This document shows, piece by piece, positions 52,241-61,293 of a stretch of DNA of 64,000 nucleotides. This stretch comes from Paenibacillus lactis (GTDB lineage Bacteria; Bacillota; Bacilli; Paenibacillales; Paenibacillaceae), in the NCBI RefSeq assembly GCF_017873605.1, contig NZ_JAGGKI010000002.1, forward strand, positions 62,001 through 126,000, read 5' to 3'. The stretch's first letter is position 1, and each line of letters starts with the position of its first letter. The notes below the pieces were generated by a model. It was not told the origin of the DNA, did not search any database, and saw only the letters and a program-made list of their open reading frames with translations. The position numbers were made by a program, and so were the translations under genes.

Positions 52241-52309
52241 AACCATATACGTAGTAACAAGGTGAAACATGCTAATAGCGATATTTCTATCGTTCAGGTG
52301 CGCTAACGG

Positions 52310-52498
52310 TCAGGATACGGAGGAATTCATCTTCCCAAGCTCATGCTCGACGACGAGGGTGAGCTCTTCTTCATAACCTCCCATAATATGGTATTTCCGG
52401 ACATACTCCTTTACAAATTTTTTCGGATCTTTAGGCCGGAAAATTCGTGTCATTTCCCGCAGACTTTCCTTAACCTCATTGTGACCTTTCGTTGCCAT
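52310..52498 (-). CDS. Small basic-acidic protein of unknown function
   Basis: 62 residues (KESLREMTRIFRPKDPKKFVKEYVRKYHIMGGYEEELTLVVEHEL), helical, no membrane segment. The pattern RIFRPKDPKKFVKEYVRKY suggests a small DNA- or RNA-associated or sporulation-linked protein, but I do not recognise the family. AGGAGGG lies seven bases before the ATG, and a strong terminator follows, which supports a real gene. Confidence 0.72.
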   Translation of the reverse strand: MATKGHNEVKESLREMTRIFRPKDPKKFVKEYVRKYHIMGGYEEELTLVVEHELGKMNSSVS

Positions 52499-52836
52499 GA
52501 TGGATCCCTCCTAAAACGTGTGGAATTAAAAAACTCCGTTTAAAGAGAATGCCGAAAAGATCTACCCCATTAATTAAAGATGAAGCCATATTGCAGTTCT
52601 TACGGTGACCATAGGTTGATATTCAGCAACTAACCAAGTACACCTGACACTATACATACCCTAGCAGCATGCATCTGAATCATTAATATATTGTATCATA
52701 TTCTTCTGTTTGTTTCATCTTTCCCAAAAAAATGTTTTTTTGCCCATATTTTATGTACAGCTCCCTCATGCGTAAATTTGGTTAAGATACATACAACCAT
52801 CCCTATTTCTTGTACATGAAGGAGGTCTGGAAGGAC
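52499..52836. other. Divergent intergenic region
   Basis: About 340 AT-rich bases between the small gene and the serine hydrolase gene. It includes poly-A and poly-T tracts near 52725-52742. No clear operator, RNA or gene was identified. Confidence 0.5.
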
Positions 52837-53874
52837 ATGATGAAGCCTAAGCCGATCATGCGCGCTCCCGTCATTGCCAGCTCGCCGTTTCCAGCTGCCG
52901 AACCGGAGGAGCTCGGGCTTGCCCGCGATCCGCTGGACAAGGTGGACAGCCTAATCCGGAATCAGTATCCGAAAATGCGGAGCTTCCTGTTCGTTCATGC
53001 CGGCAAACTGTTGTATGAGCGATACTACGGCGGGCATACGGCCCAGTCATTGAACGATCTCAGGTCCGCAACCAAGAGCTTCACATCAATCCTGATTGGC
53101 ATTGCCGTTTCCCGATCCGAGCTCCCGGATCTGGATACACCGGTAACGGATGTGCTCAGCAGGTATATCCCAAGTCGGGCGCATCCCCTCCTCGGTAAAG
53201 TGACGCTTCGTCATCTGCTGACGATGACCTCCGGCTTCGCCTGGCAGACGGGCAAAAAGCTCGGGGAGCCGCTCATTCACCGCTTTCATCGCAGCCGCAG
53301 CTGGACCTCCTTCGCGCTTTCGCTCCCGATCATGGAGGAGCACATGGGCGTGTTTCAATACCGCAGCACGGACTCGCATCTGCTCTCCGTTGCCCTGACC
53401 GAGGCCTGCGGCAAAGATGCGTATGCCTATGGCAGAGCGAATCTGTTCGAGCCGCTTGGCATCGATCACGCAGCCTGGACCCCGAGCCCGGAAAGCCACA
53501 GCATGGGGCACATCGGCTTGTACCTGACTTCTAGGGACATGGCCAAATTCGGGCTATGCTGCCTGAACGGCGGACGATGGGAAGGTCATGAGCTGATCCC
53601 GGAAGGCTGGCTGAGCGAGGCTCTGACTTCTCAGGCTGAGGGATACCCCGCCTTCGGCGATTATGGATATCAGTGGTGGACGGGCACCCTAAGCGGAACT
53701 CCCTTCGCGCTGGCCCACGGCCATGGCGGTCAGCAGATCTATTTGCTCCCCAAGCTCGACGCTGTGGTCGTTTTTACGGCTGACAGCAAGGTAAGCCGTT
53801 GGCGAAATCCAAGAATTCTTCTGGAACGGCACCTTATCGGGCTCTTGCAGTCCAAATTCAACTCGTTATCCTGA
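52837..53874 (+). CDS. Serine hydrolase, beta-lactamase fold
   Basis: 345 residues. The nucleophile motif S-A-T-K (about 77-80) begins SATKSFTSILIGIAV; TLRHLLTMTSGFAW and a Tyr-x-Ser-like YRSTDSHLL (about 170) follow, and a HGHGGQQIY stretch near the C-terminus replaces KTG. This is a penicillin-binding-protein-related esterase or peptidase rather than a true beta-lactamase. No signal peptide is evident. Two adjacent ATGs (52837 and 52840) follow a GGAGG that is 11 bases upstream. Confidence 0.87.
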   Translation: MMKPKPIMRAPVIASSPFPAAEPEELGLARDPLDKVDSLIRNQYPKMRSFLFVHAGKLLYERYYGGHTAQSLNDLRSATKSFTSILIGIAVSRSELPDLDTPVTDVLSRYIPSRAHPLLGKVTLRHLLTMTSGFAWQTGKKLGEPLIHRFHRSRSWTSFALSLPIMEEHMGVFQYRSTDSHLLSVALTEACGKDAYAYGRANLFEPLGIDHAAWTPSPESHSMGHIGLYLTSRDMAKFGLCCLNGGRWEGHELIPEGWLSEALTSQAEGYPAFGDYGYQWWTGTLSGTPFALAHGHGGQQIYLLPKLDAVVVFTADSKVSRWRNPRILLERHLIGLLQSKFNSLS

Positions 53875-53966
53875 AATCTCGAATGATACGGATAGTCCTC
53901 CCCGGTTCTGGTTACTTTATGCGATATGAATCATTACTAAATTTCAAGCTGAGAGGAGCATGCAAC

Positions 53967-54242
53967 ATGGCCGGCAAGGACAAAGATCTGCCACCGATTT
54001 CAAGGGATGAAGTTGAAGTAGACGGCACCTATACCAACGAATGGGGCCGGGAGGAATATTTAAAGCGCGGAGAGACCTTTCCTTTCGATCCGCAAAAAGG
54101 CTCTACGGAATGGAAGCTGTCCGAATACGATTTCGAGAACCATCACCAGGGACGAACCGATGAACGTCTCGTTCCGAAAGAGAAAGGGCCGGACAAGCAG
54201 GTCAATATCGATTCCCCGTTCCGCCACGTAGAAATCGACTGA
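53967..54242 (+). CDS. Small hydrophilic protein of unknown function
   Basis: 91 residues, highly charged (EVEVDGTYTNEWGREEYLKRGETFPFDPQKGSTEWKLSEYDFENHH), no membrane or signal segment. The C-terminal EKGPDKQVNIDSPFRHVEID looks conserved in form. The ATG at 53967 has AGGAG eight bases upstream; the frame continues upstream into the hydrolase gene, which is not informative. No family recognised. Confidence 0.72.
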   Translation: MAGKDKDLPPISRDEVEVDGTYTNEWGREEYLKRGETFPFDPQKGSTEWKLSEYDFENHHQGRTDERLVPKEKGPDKQVNIDSPFRHVEID

Positions 54243-54408
54243 CACGGTTTATTTTAAATGAAACAAAACGATGCGGCCGATTCAGCGGCGAACAAACGAA
54301 ACTGCGATGCGATATACTTCAATGAACAGACATCCGGATCCGCGGTAACTGTTCTTCCGTGAGCAGAAGCACATTCGTACTGCTCTCATGCAAAGGGTGA
54401 ATAAGAAT

Positions 54409-56364
54409 ATGACAACATCCAGATGGCTTAGGCTTCTCATCCCACTGGCTGTCATCTGCGGAATATGGCTCGCCGTCGATATCAGAGGGCTTGAATATGC
54501 CTATATTCCGCCCAAAAGCAAGCTCGAAAATACTCAAGCTCTTCAAGTTCTTCTTCAGCGTAACGCAATACGCCAGTATGATATCTGGGGCAAGACGCTG
54601 ACCGTTCCGGGAACCGCTCTGCAGGATCCCGATCCCCGTCTCAAGCCTGGTAACGGAGCCGTCGAGATCACAGAGGATTTACTTGCGCTCGGCAGGCGCA
54701 CGCTTTACAAGGAGTCGTTCGGCAATGAAGTGTTCTTAACGGATATCGTGGGCATCATTGACGGCCCGATGAAGCTGAAAGGCATTCTCAAGGCCGTCGC
54801 CGACTTGAAAGGAAAGGGAACGGACAATCTTCAGGTTGAACTGGATGAAGACATTACGGTCGGGGGAAAAACGTTCCGCAAAGGAGATAAAATTGCCACC
54901 GGCTTCGATGTACCCAAAGGAGCCCATGCCCCGATCGGAGTCACCTTCCGGTACGTCGAGGGCAGGACCAAGCTCGGCGTCAGCTGCATGGCATGCCATG
55001 CTACGGTCAACCGGGATACCGGTAAAATTGTGGAGGGTGCTCCGAATTCCGATCTGAACCTGGGACTGCTGCTCGCGCTGGCTCCTAACAGCTCAGCCTA
55101 TTTCACGCATACCGATGTAGCCAAGCTTGTGGATTATGTGAAAGACCAGAACCGGACGGTAATCAACTCCAAAGGAAAGGCAGAACCTTTGCCCGACCCG
55201 GATATGCTCGAGAAGGCCGTTGACGATAATCTGGTCAAATGGGTGCCGGGAAGCTTCGATACAACGGTGGATATGATCAGCAACGTTACCCAGATTCCCG
55301 ACATGTTCACTAAAGGCGGCCACCCGTTCAGCTGGAGCGGCTTTGCCATGGCCGGCGGGTTCAGCGGGTTAAGCACCTTCGGCAACAACGTCCACGCCCA
55401 GAATACGGATACGCTCAGCCAGACCGAGGTGAGCGAGGTTCTACTCGGTATCGATAAGGAACTTTACGTCGGTACCATCTTGCAAAATGCCCCAAGCCGG
55501 AAGTTCCGCTATGACCCCAACAGCGGGCTTACACCGACCGAATTTTTCAACAAGCAGGACCCGAATCCCGGAACGCCCGGCGTTAATGAGGTCATTAAAA
55601 TGCCGAACTTCCCGAAGGTATCGCCGATTGCTCCGAATGGTCTATATATCAGCTCGCCCGGCTACAGGGCAGGTGAACAGGTCACTGCCATGTCCGCTTA
55701 CCAGAATACGATCCGGCCTCCGGAGACAACTAAGAAAGGTGCAGACGCCAAGACGATAAGCCTCGGGGCTGAAGTATTCAAAAAAGCACAGTGCATTACG
55801 TGCCATGCAGGCGATTATTTTACGAACAATCGCATCCTGCCGGTTAATGAGGTCGGTACCGAGCCGTCCAGAGCGAAGGCCTTTCAACGGACGAAAAAGG
55901 ACTTCGGAGAAGCGCTGTTCTACGCGCCGGACACGCCTGTACCCATCCCCCCTGACGCCAAGGTGGTCAAAGTGCCGATGGAGCACATCGATCCGAAGCA
56001 GATTGCGCTTGGATTTGGGCATAACGGAAGAGGCGGCTATAAGGTGAAAGGACTGATGGGTCTGCGGTGGTCAGCACCGTATCTCCATGACGGCGGTGTG
56101 GCCGTCGGCCCCGAGCTGTCGCAGGCAGGGCTTTCCGAAACCCTTATGAAGGGAATCGAGCCGGACCCTTACAACAGCTTGAAGGCGATGATCGACCGGC
56201 GGCTTAGACAGCAGGTCATCGATGCCAACCGGAAGGATTCCCGGCTCAGGGACACCCATGTCACGGGGCAAGGCCATGAATTTTGGGTGGATGACGGCAC
56301 AGGCTTTACGAAGGAGCAGCAGGATGCGCTGGTGCACTATTTGCTCAGCCTGAAAATGAAATAG
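54409..56364 (+). CDS. Membrane-anchored di-heme cytochrome c
   Basis: 651 residues. An uncleaved-looking N-terminal helix (LRLLIPLAVICGIWLAV) anchors the protein. Two heme-attachment sites are present: CMACH (Cys193, Cys196, His197) and CITCH (Cys462, Cys465, His466). The C-terminal GLMGLRWSAPYLHDGGVAV recalls the distal region of di-heme peroxidase/MauG and RoxA-type enzymes. Length and a 269-residue heme spacing are closest to that group, but orthology is not shown. AAAGGGTG lies nine bases before the ATG at 54409. It is outside the caa3 operon and could be an extracellular oxidase or an electron donor. Confidence 0.8.
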   Translation: MTTSRWLRLLIPLAVICGIWLAVDIRGLEYAYIPPKSKLENTQALQVLLQRNAIRQYDIWGKTLTVPGTALQDPDPRLKPGNGAVEITEDLLALGRRTLYKESFGNEVFLTDIVGIIDGPMKLKGILKAVADLKGKGTDNLQVELDEDITVGGKTFRKGDKIATGFDVPKGAHAPIGVTFRYVEGRTKLGVSCMACHATVNRDTGKIVEGAPNSDLNLGLLLALAPNSSAYFTHTDVAKLVDYVKDQNRTVINSKGKAEPLPDPDMLEKAVDDNLVKWVPGSFDTTVDMISNVTQIPDMFTKGGHPFSWSGFAMAGGFSGLSTFGNNVHAQNTDTLSQTEVSEVLLGIDKELYVGTILQNAPSRKFRYDPNSGLTPTEFFNKQDPNPGTPGVNEVIKMPNFPKVSPIAPNGLYISSPGYRAGEQVTAMSAYQNTIRPPETTKKGADAKTISLGAEVFKKAQCITCHAGDYFTNNRILPVNEVGTEPSRAKAFQRTKKDFGEALFYAPDTPVPIPPDAKVVKVPMEHIDPKQIALGFGHNGRGGYKVKGLMGLRWSAPYLHDGGVAVGPELSQAGLSETLMKGIEPDPYNSLKAMIDRRLRQQVIDANRKDSRLRDTHVTGQGHEFWVDDGTGFTKEQQDALVHYLLSLKMK

Positions 56365-56469
56365 GATCGGGGACAATAAGCATCATACTTTGTCCAAACC
56401 GTTCATAAGGTAAGGTATACAGCTTGACCTGCCGAAATGAACGGTGCTCAAGACAAGGAGTTGATGACA

Positions 56470-56808
56470 TTGTCCCCTTTCAAATCGTCCACAGGACTTC
56501 CCGAGAATCTGGCTGCAACGCTCTGCTACCTGTTCCCCATGGTCGGAGGAATTCTGTTTCTGGCGTTAGAGAAAAGAAGCCGCTACGTAATCTTCCATGC
56601 GCTGCAGTCCTTAATGACCTTTGCGGTTCTGGCGATTGCACATCTGCTGTCAGGCGCAGTTCCGATTATCGGGCTGCTCGCTTCGGCTCTGCTGGCGCTG
56701 GTCGGCGTGGTGCTGTGGCTCGTGCTGATGGCCAACGCCATTCAGGGAAAATGGTACAAGCTTCCCTGGATTGGAGCCATCGCCGAAAAGCAGATGCAGC
56801 GGATTTGA
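56470..56808 (+). CDS. DUF4870-type small membrane protein
   Basis: 112 residues. GLPENLAATLCYLFPMVGGILFLALEKRSRYVIFHALQSL followed by two more hydrophobic segments (LLSGAVPIIGLLASALLALVGVVLWLVLMANAIQG) is the DUF4870/Tic20-like pattern of three to four helices. AAGGAG is nine bases before a TTG at 56470; an ATG at 56464 is too close to it. It follows the cytochrome gene by about 105 bases and precedes a strong terminator. Function unknown. Confidence 0.78.
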   Translation: MSPFKSSTGLPENLAATLCYLFPMVGGILFLALEKRSRYVIFHALQSLMTFAVLAIAHLLSGAVPIIGLLASALLALVGVVLWLVLMANAIQGKWYKLPWIGAIAEKQMQRI

Positions 56809-56825
56809 GCAATCCCCGCTCTATG

Positions 56826-56867
56826 AAAACGGCCGCAAGCCCTGTGAACAGGGCTTGCGGCCGTTTT
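56826..56867. terminator. Very strong bidirectional terminator
   Basis: A perfect 19-bp stem (56826-56844 with 56849-56867) around TGAA, with AAAA on the left arm and TTTT on the right. It serves both the DUF4870 gene and the convergent pbuX gene. Confidence 0.95.
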
Positions 56868-56948
56868 GCGTCATCATTTATATAAGGAAGAATTCCATGG
56901 ATATCTACTAAACCGGCGCAGCCAGCCTTAGCTTAGGAGCTGCATCCT

Positions 56949-58307
56949 TTATGCGGCGTGCCCTTCGGCTGCATCGCCCTGCTTCATAGCAGGCTTCGTA
57001 TATTTCAACCCGTTAAAGATCAGATTGAGCACGATCGCCGTCACGCTGCCGACGACGATGCCATTATCGGCAAGAATGCGGAAGTTTTCCGGCAGGCTCT
57101 CGAACAGCCCCGGCACCGTTGTTACCCCAAGCCCCATGCCGACAGAGCAGGCGATAATGAACAGATTCTCATGACGGTTCAAATCCACCTGGTCGCCCAG
57201 CATGCGAATGCCAGAGGAGACGACCATCCCGAACAAGGCAACCATAGCTCCGCCGAGAACGGATGTCGGTACAAGCTGGGTCAATGCCGCAATCTTCGGC
57301 ACGAAACCGATCAGCACGAGCAGGCCGCCCGCAACGACAATGACGTCGCGCGTCTTCACGCGGCTCATTTGAATCAGGCCGACGTTCTGGGAATACGTCG
57401 TGTACGGGAACGAGTTAAAAATACCGCCGACCACAATCGCAAGACCTTCCGCGCGATAGCCCCGGGCCAGGTCCTTGGATTTGATATCGCGGTCCACAAT
57501 TTTACCGAGAGCCATAAATACGCCCGTGGATTCCGCCACGCTGACAATCGCAACCAGAATCATCGTCAGAACCGGCATCAGCTTAAATTCCGGAGTACCG
57601 AAATAGAACGGCTGCGGTGCACGGAACCAGCCCGCTTCACGCAGCGGGGTCAGATCAAGCCCTCCGAACAGCGCTGCGGCGATCGTTCCGAGGATCAGGC
57701 CGAGCAGAACGGAAATCGAACGCAAGAAGCCTTTGGCAAAGCGATTCATAAGAATAATGAAAGCAAGGACGCCAAAGCCGAGCGAGATATTCAAGGCACT
57801 GCCGAAATCCTCGCTGCCTTGACCGCCGCCCAGATCATTAAGAGCTACCGGAATCAGCGTCAGGCCGATAATCGTAACGACAGAGCCCGTTACGACCGGC
57901 GGGAACACCTTGATCAGCTTGCCGAACAGGCCCGAGAAGAGAATGACGAACAAGCCGGAGGCGATGATCGCTCCATATATAGCGGACAAGCCATGCTGCT
58001 GGCCGATGATGATCATGGGACCAACGGCTTGAAACGCGCATCCGAGCATAACCGGAAGCCCGATGCCGAAATACTTATTGCCAAATACCTGAAGCAATGT
58101 CGCCACACCGCATGCAAGCAAATCGATCGCAATGAGGTAGGTCAGCTGCTCCGTCGTCAACCCAAGCGCGTTCCCCACGATCAGAGGTACAATAATGGCT
58201 CCCGCGTACATGGCAAGCACATGCTGCAAACCAAGTGAAAAGGTCTTGCCCGGATTCCGGCGTTTATCAAAGATCGGCTCCAGCACCGCTTGTTTCTGTT
58301 CTTCCAT
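56949..58307 (-). CDS. pbuX: Xanthine permease, NCS2 family
   Basis: 452 residues with about 12-14 membrane helices. NCS2 motifs include FSLGLQHVLAMYAGAIIVPLIVG near the start, GLPVMLGCAFQAVGPMI, the substrate-site Glu in VAIVSVAESTGVFMALGKI and NSFPYTTYSQNVGLIQMSRVKTR. Order and spacing after xpt (43 bases) match the xpt-pbuX operon of B. subtilis. AGGAGG precedes the ATG. It imports xanthine by cation symport and is controlled by the upstream guanine riboswitch. Confidence 0.95.
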   Translation of the reverse strand: MEEQKQAVLEPIFDKRRNPGKTFSLGLQHVLAMYAGAIIVPLIVGNALGLTTEQLTYLIAIDLLACGVATLLQVFGNKYFGIGLPVMLGCAFQAVGPMIIIGQQHGLSAIYGAIIASGLFVILFSGLFGKLIKVFPPVVTGSVVTIIGLTLIPVALNDLGGGQGSEDFGSALNISLGFGVLAFIILMNRFAKGFLRSISVLLGLILGTIAAALFGGLDLTPLREAGWFRAPQPFYFGTPEFKLMPVLTMILVAIVSVAESTGVFMALGKIVDRDIKSKDLARGYRAEGLAIVVGGIFNSFPYTTYSQNVGLIQMSRVKTRDVIVVAGGLLVLIGFVPKIAALTQLVPTSVLGGAMVALFGMVVSSGIRMLGDQVDLNRHENLFIIACSVGMGLGVTTVPGLFESLPENFRILADNGIVVGSVTAIVLNLIFNGLKYTKPAMKQGDAAEGHAA

Positions 58308-58350
58308 GGCTCTTGAATTCCTCCTAATTGATTGTTGTATGGCTTGTTAC

Positions 58351-58932
<582 letters not shown>

Positions 58933-58957
58933 TCAATTTTGTACACATTCCAAGCAC

Positions 58958-59011
58958 GAAAAGCCCATCTCCTTCTTTCGCCGTTATCGCCGGGAAAAGA
59001 AACAAATGGGC
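58958..59011 (-). terminator. Riboswitch-controlled terminator (xpt leader)
   Basis: GCCCAT (59006-59011) and ATGGGC (58963-58968) close a long hairpin whose inner TTTCTTT / AAAGAA arms also pair; the minus-strand transcript then reads TTTTC. It sits between the aptamer and the xpt ribosome site, as an expression platform. Confidence 0.8.
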
Positions 59012-59086
59012 ATAAGCAGCAATAATACGCCGAAAGCTGCAAGATGGGCCGTGGCCCTCATAGCTTGTCCGTCGCTGCCGCTGTAT

Positions 59087-59152
59087 CCCGTAGTCCAATC
59101 ATTTCCGGTGATCGGGTAGAAACATGCAGGCCAATCCCTGCACATATACGAG
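59087..59152 (-). ncRNA. Guanine riboswitch (purine aptamer)
   Basis: On the minus strand: P1 arm CTCGTA at 59147-59152 pairs with TACGGG (59087-59092). The conserved three-way junction elements are visible, with GTTTCTACC after the P2 stem (GTGCAGG/CCTGCAT) and the P3 arm around CACCGGAAATG. The junction base before P1 is C (GACTACGGG), the base that pairs with guanine in the known xpt riboswitch; adenine sensors carry U. Downstream genes are xpt and pbuX, matching the class. Confidence 0.95.
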
Positions 59153-59434
59153 AACACGTATGTTCAGCATTTTGCAACAATTCAATTCCAGCCGCTCCCA
59201 AGTACAATGTCATAGGCGACCAAACCGTTTCGCTCTAATAATTGCTGATTGAAAGTCGATTTCGATTTGTGCAAAATCTGCATGGTAAGAAAAAATCAAT
59301 CTCATGCTTACGTGTAATGTGATAATTCCGAATGAATGAAGTATAACGCAATTAGTATGAAAAAATAAAGTGAAAATTTACGGAAATCTATTCAACGAAG
59401 AGCTAAGCGGCCAAATCTTGAGCATTTGAGCACC

Positions 59435-59459
59435 AAAAGGCCACCGTTAACCGGTGGCC
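59435..59459 (-). terminator. Terminator of the metallophosphoesterase gene
   Basis: GGCCACCG (59439-59446) pairs with CGGTGGCC (59452-59459); the minus-strand transcript then enters TTTT. It lies 10 bases past the stop codon. Confidence 0.88.
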
Positions 59460-59468
59460 CACGTTGTA

Positions 59469-60569
59469 TTATGGCTGAAACGCGACATGAATTTGCACGA
59501 TTTCGGAGCGGGAGCCGAGCCGGATCGGCGGTCCCCAAAATCCATAGCCCGAGGAAACGATGGAGTGCATTTGTCCTTTTTTCAAATAACCCCAATCATT
59601 TTCAAACAACGCCCCGGTAATCAGGTGAGCCGGGAATACCTGCCCGCGGTGGGTATGGCCCGATACGACCAGGTCCACGCCCTGCTCCTTGGCCTCATCC
59701 AGCGCATTCGGCTGATGATCCAGAAGAAGAATGGGCCGCGTCTTGTCGGCCTCCTTCAGGATCTCGGATAATGGGGCACGCTCCGTATCCTGCTTGTCCC
59801 GTCGCCCGGCAATCATCAAGTCCTCGACGGCTGCCGCCTCATCATACAGCACGGTCATCCCGCTGCGCTCCAGTGCTTCAATCAGCTCTTTAATGTCACC
59901 TTCGAAGCGGTCATGGTTGCCAAGCGAAGCATATACCCCGTATGTAGAACGGATGCCTGACAAGATTCCGTCAATGCCTTGGCCAAGATAAGCATCCAGA
60001 TCGTCGTCGATCATGTCACCCGGGAACAGCACCAGATCCGGCTTTAACGCATTAATTTCCTCAACCATCCGCTTCGCATGGCCTTTTCCCGACAGCAGTC
60101 CGAAATGCATATCGGAGGCCATGACGATATTAAGCTCATCCATCGCTCCGGCATCCTTGGCAATATTCACGCTGTATGCCCGTACCGTCGGGCTATAGGC
60201 ATTAAACGTACCAAGCCCGATCAACAGCAGTAAGAGAACCAACACGAGCAGACCTGCCCTCTTCCCCGCGCCGTCCCGGCGGAGCTTCGTTCGGCGCAGC
60301 ACCCACATCGTTAAATGCAACAACGGGAGAACGAGGATCAGCACGTAAAAGACCGCCATCCAATAGGCACCGATTACGTTCAGCACCGTAAGATTGCCGA
60401 GGAAACGCCCTGATATAAAAGAGGTCGATACGACCGTCAGGACGATAATGTACAGTGTCTTGAACAGGGCGGATTTCCCAGGCCCCATCCAGCTCCATAC
60501 ACTTCGCCCGATATAATAGACGAGCAAGCCGTAAATGATCAACGCTATGATTCCTATGAAAATATACAT
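59469..60569 (-). CDS. Membrane metallophosphoesterase
   Basis: 366 residues. Four or so N-terminal membrane helices (about 1-130) anchor a calcineurin-type phosphoesterase domain with the metal motifs SDMHFG (Asp-x-His), FPGDMIDDD (GDxxD), LGNHDRF (GNHD) and GHTHRGQ. The domain order is that of YkuE/YaeI-like enzymes that act on lipid or nucleotide phosphates. The ATG at 60569 has AAGGAG six bases upstream; two earlier ATGs overlap or precede that site. The acceptor substrate is unknown. Confidence 0.93.
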   Translation of the reverse strand: MYIFIGIIALIIYGLLVYYIGRSVWSWMGPGKSALFKTLYIIVLTVVSTSFISGRFLGNLTVLNVIGAYWMAVFYVLILVLPLLHLTMWVLRRTKLRRDGAGKRAGLLVLVLLLLLIGLGTFNAYSPTVRAYSVNIAKDAGAMDELNIVMASDMHFGLLSGKGHAKRMVEEINALKPDLVLFPGDMIDDDLDAYLGQGIDGILSGIRSTYGVYASLGNHDRFEGDIKELIEALERSGMTVLYDEAAAVEDLMIAGRRDKQDTERAPLSEILKEADKTRPILLLDHQPNALDEAKEQGVDLVVSGHTHRGQVFPAHLITGALFENDWGYLKKGQMHSIVSSGYGFWGPPIRLGSRSEIVQIHVAFQP

Positions 60570-60709
60570 CGCCATCTCCTTTTCATACACTCATTATATC
60601 AAGGCTAATGAGCAAATCCCAGCACTCGCCGGTAAGGAAGACAGCATCCGTAATGATATATTCATACTTGAGATCGTATGCTATATTGGTGCTTGTTCAT
60701 AATTATAGG

Positions 60710-61015
60710 CTACAACCCCGTATGCTTTCGCGGAATGAGCTCATTCAAGATCGATTTCAGGTTGCGATCCTCGGTATAACGCTCCTGACCCATATCCAAT
60801 TCATTGACCCGGATGTAGGAGTACGTTGCATCCGGAGTCACCGGCTTGAACAGCAGCTCATCGCGCTCATCCGGAACGACGTTGTATTCCATATCGTGAA
60901 ACATATCCAGAAGCTGCTGTCCGGTGGGCTGCTTCCCCTTATCAACAAAGATCAGGCCCCTTAATTTCTTGGGTCCTTCCTTGTGCCCGACTGTAAAATG
61001 AACGATGCATTCCAT
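60710..61015 (-). CDS. Unknown small protein (101 residues)
   Basis: 101 residues, soluble, mixed alpha/beta by eye (FTVGHKEGPKKLRGLIFVDKGKQPTGQQLLDMFHDMEYNVVPDERDELLFKPVTPDATYSYIRVNELDMGQE). The ATG at 61015 has AGGAG eight bases upstream; a GTG three codons earlier is too close. It does not match a family I know. It is a single gene, oriented with the flanking minus-strand genes. Confidence 0.7.
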   Translation of the reverse strand: MECIVHFTVGHKEGPKKLRGLIFVDKGKQPTGQQLLDMFHDMEYNVVPDERDELLFKPVTPDATYSYIRVNELDMGQERYTEDRNLKSILNELIPRKHTGL

Positions 61016-61102
61016 GCAAGCCACTCCTCTCGCTTCGTTGTCTGAATATCCTGCCCCTTACTCATGATATCCTGCATCGCGGCGGTATAGTCCCTTATGC
61101 AA

Positions 61103-61130
61103 ATAAACGCCAGGATAGTTCCCGGCGTTC
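61103..61130 (-). terminator. Terminator of the TrmB-type regulator gene
   Basis: AACGCC (61106-61111) and GGCGTT (61124-61129) with inner AGGA/TCCC-type pairs form a hairpin; on the minus strand it is followed by TTTATTT. It lies about 165 bases past the stop. Confidence 0.65.
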
Positions 61131-61293
61131 GTTAAAGTTTGATTGTATTTTATCATAAAATTACGGATCGGGCTGTGATTCATGTCATTGCCGATTCATA
61201 CAATGCCATTGCGCTGGTGTGCGCAAGCCTAGTATAGATGAACTAGCGATTTCAGGCGCAGCATCTAATACGGGCAGATCGTGCTTGTCACGA

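Noticed and set aside
56958..58238. 426-residue frame antisense to pbuX
   Set aside because: Same reasoning: the permease is certain and the antisense composition is typical of a shadow frame.
59044..59238. 64-residue plus-strand frame
   Set aside because: It overlaps the guanine riboswitch on the other strand.
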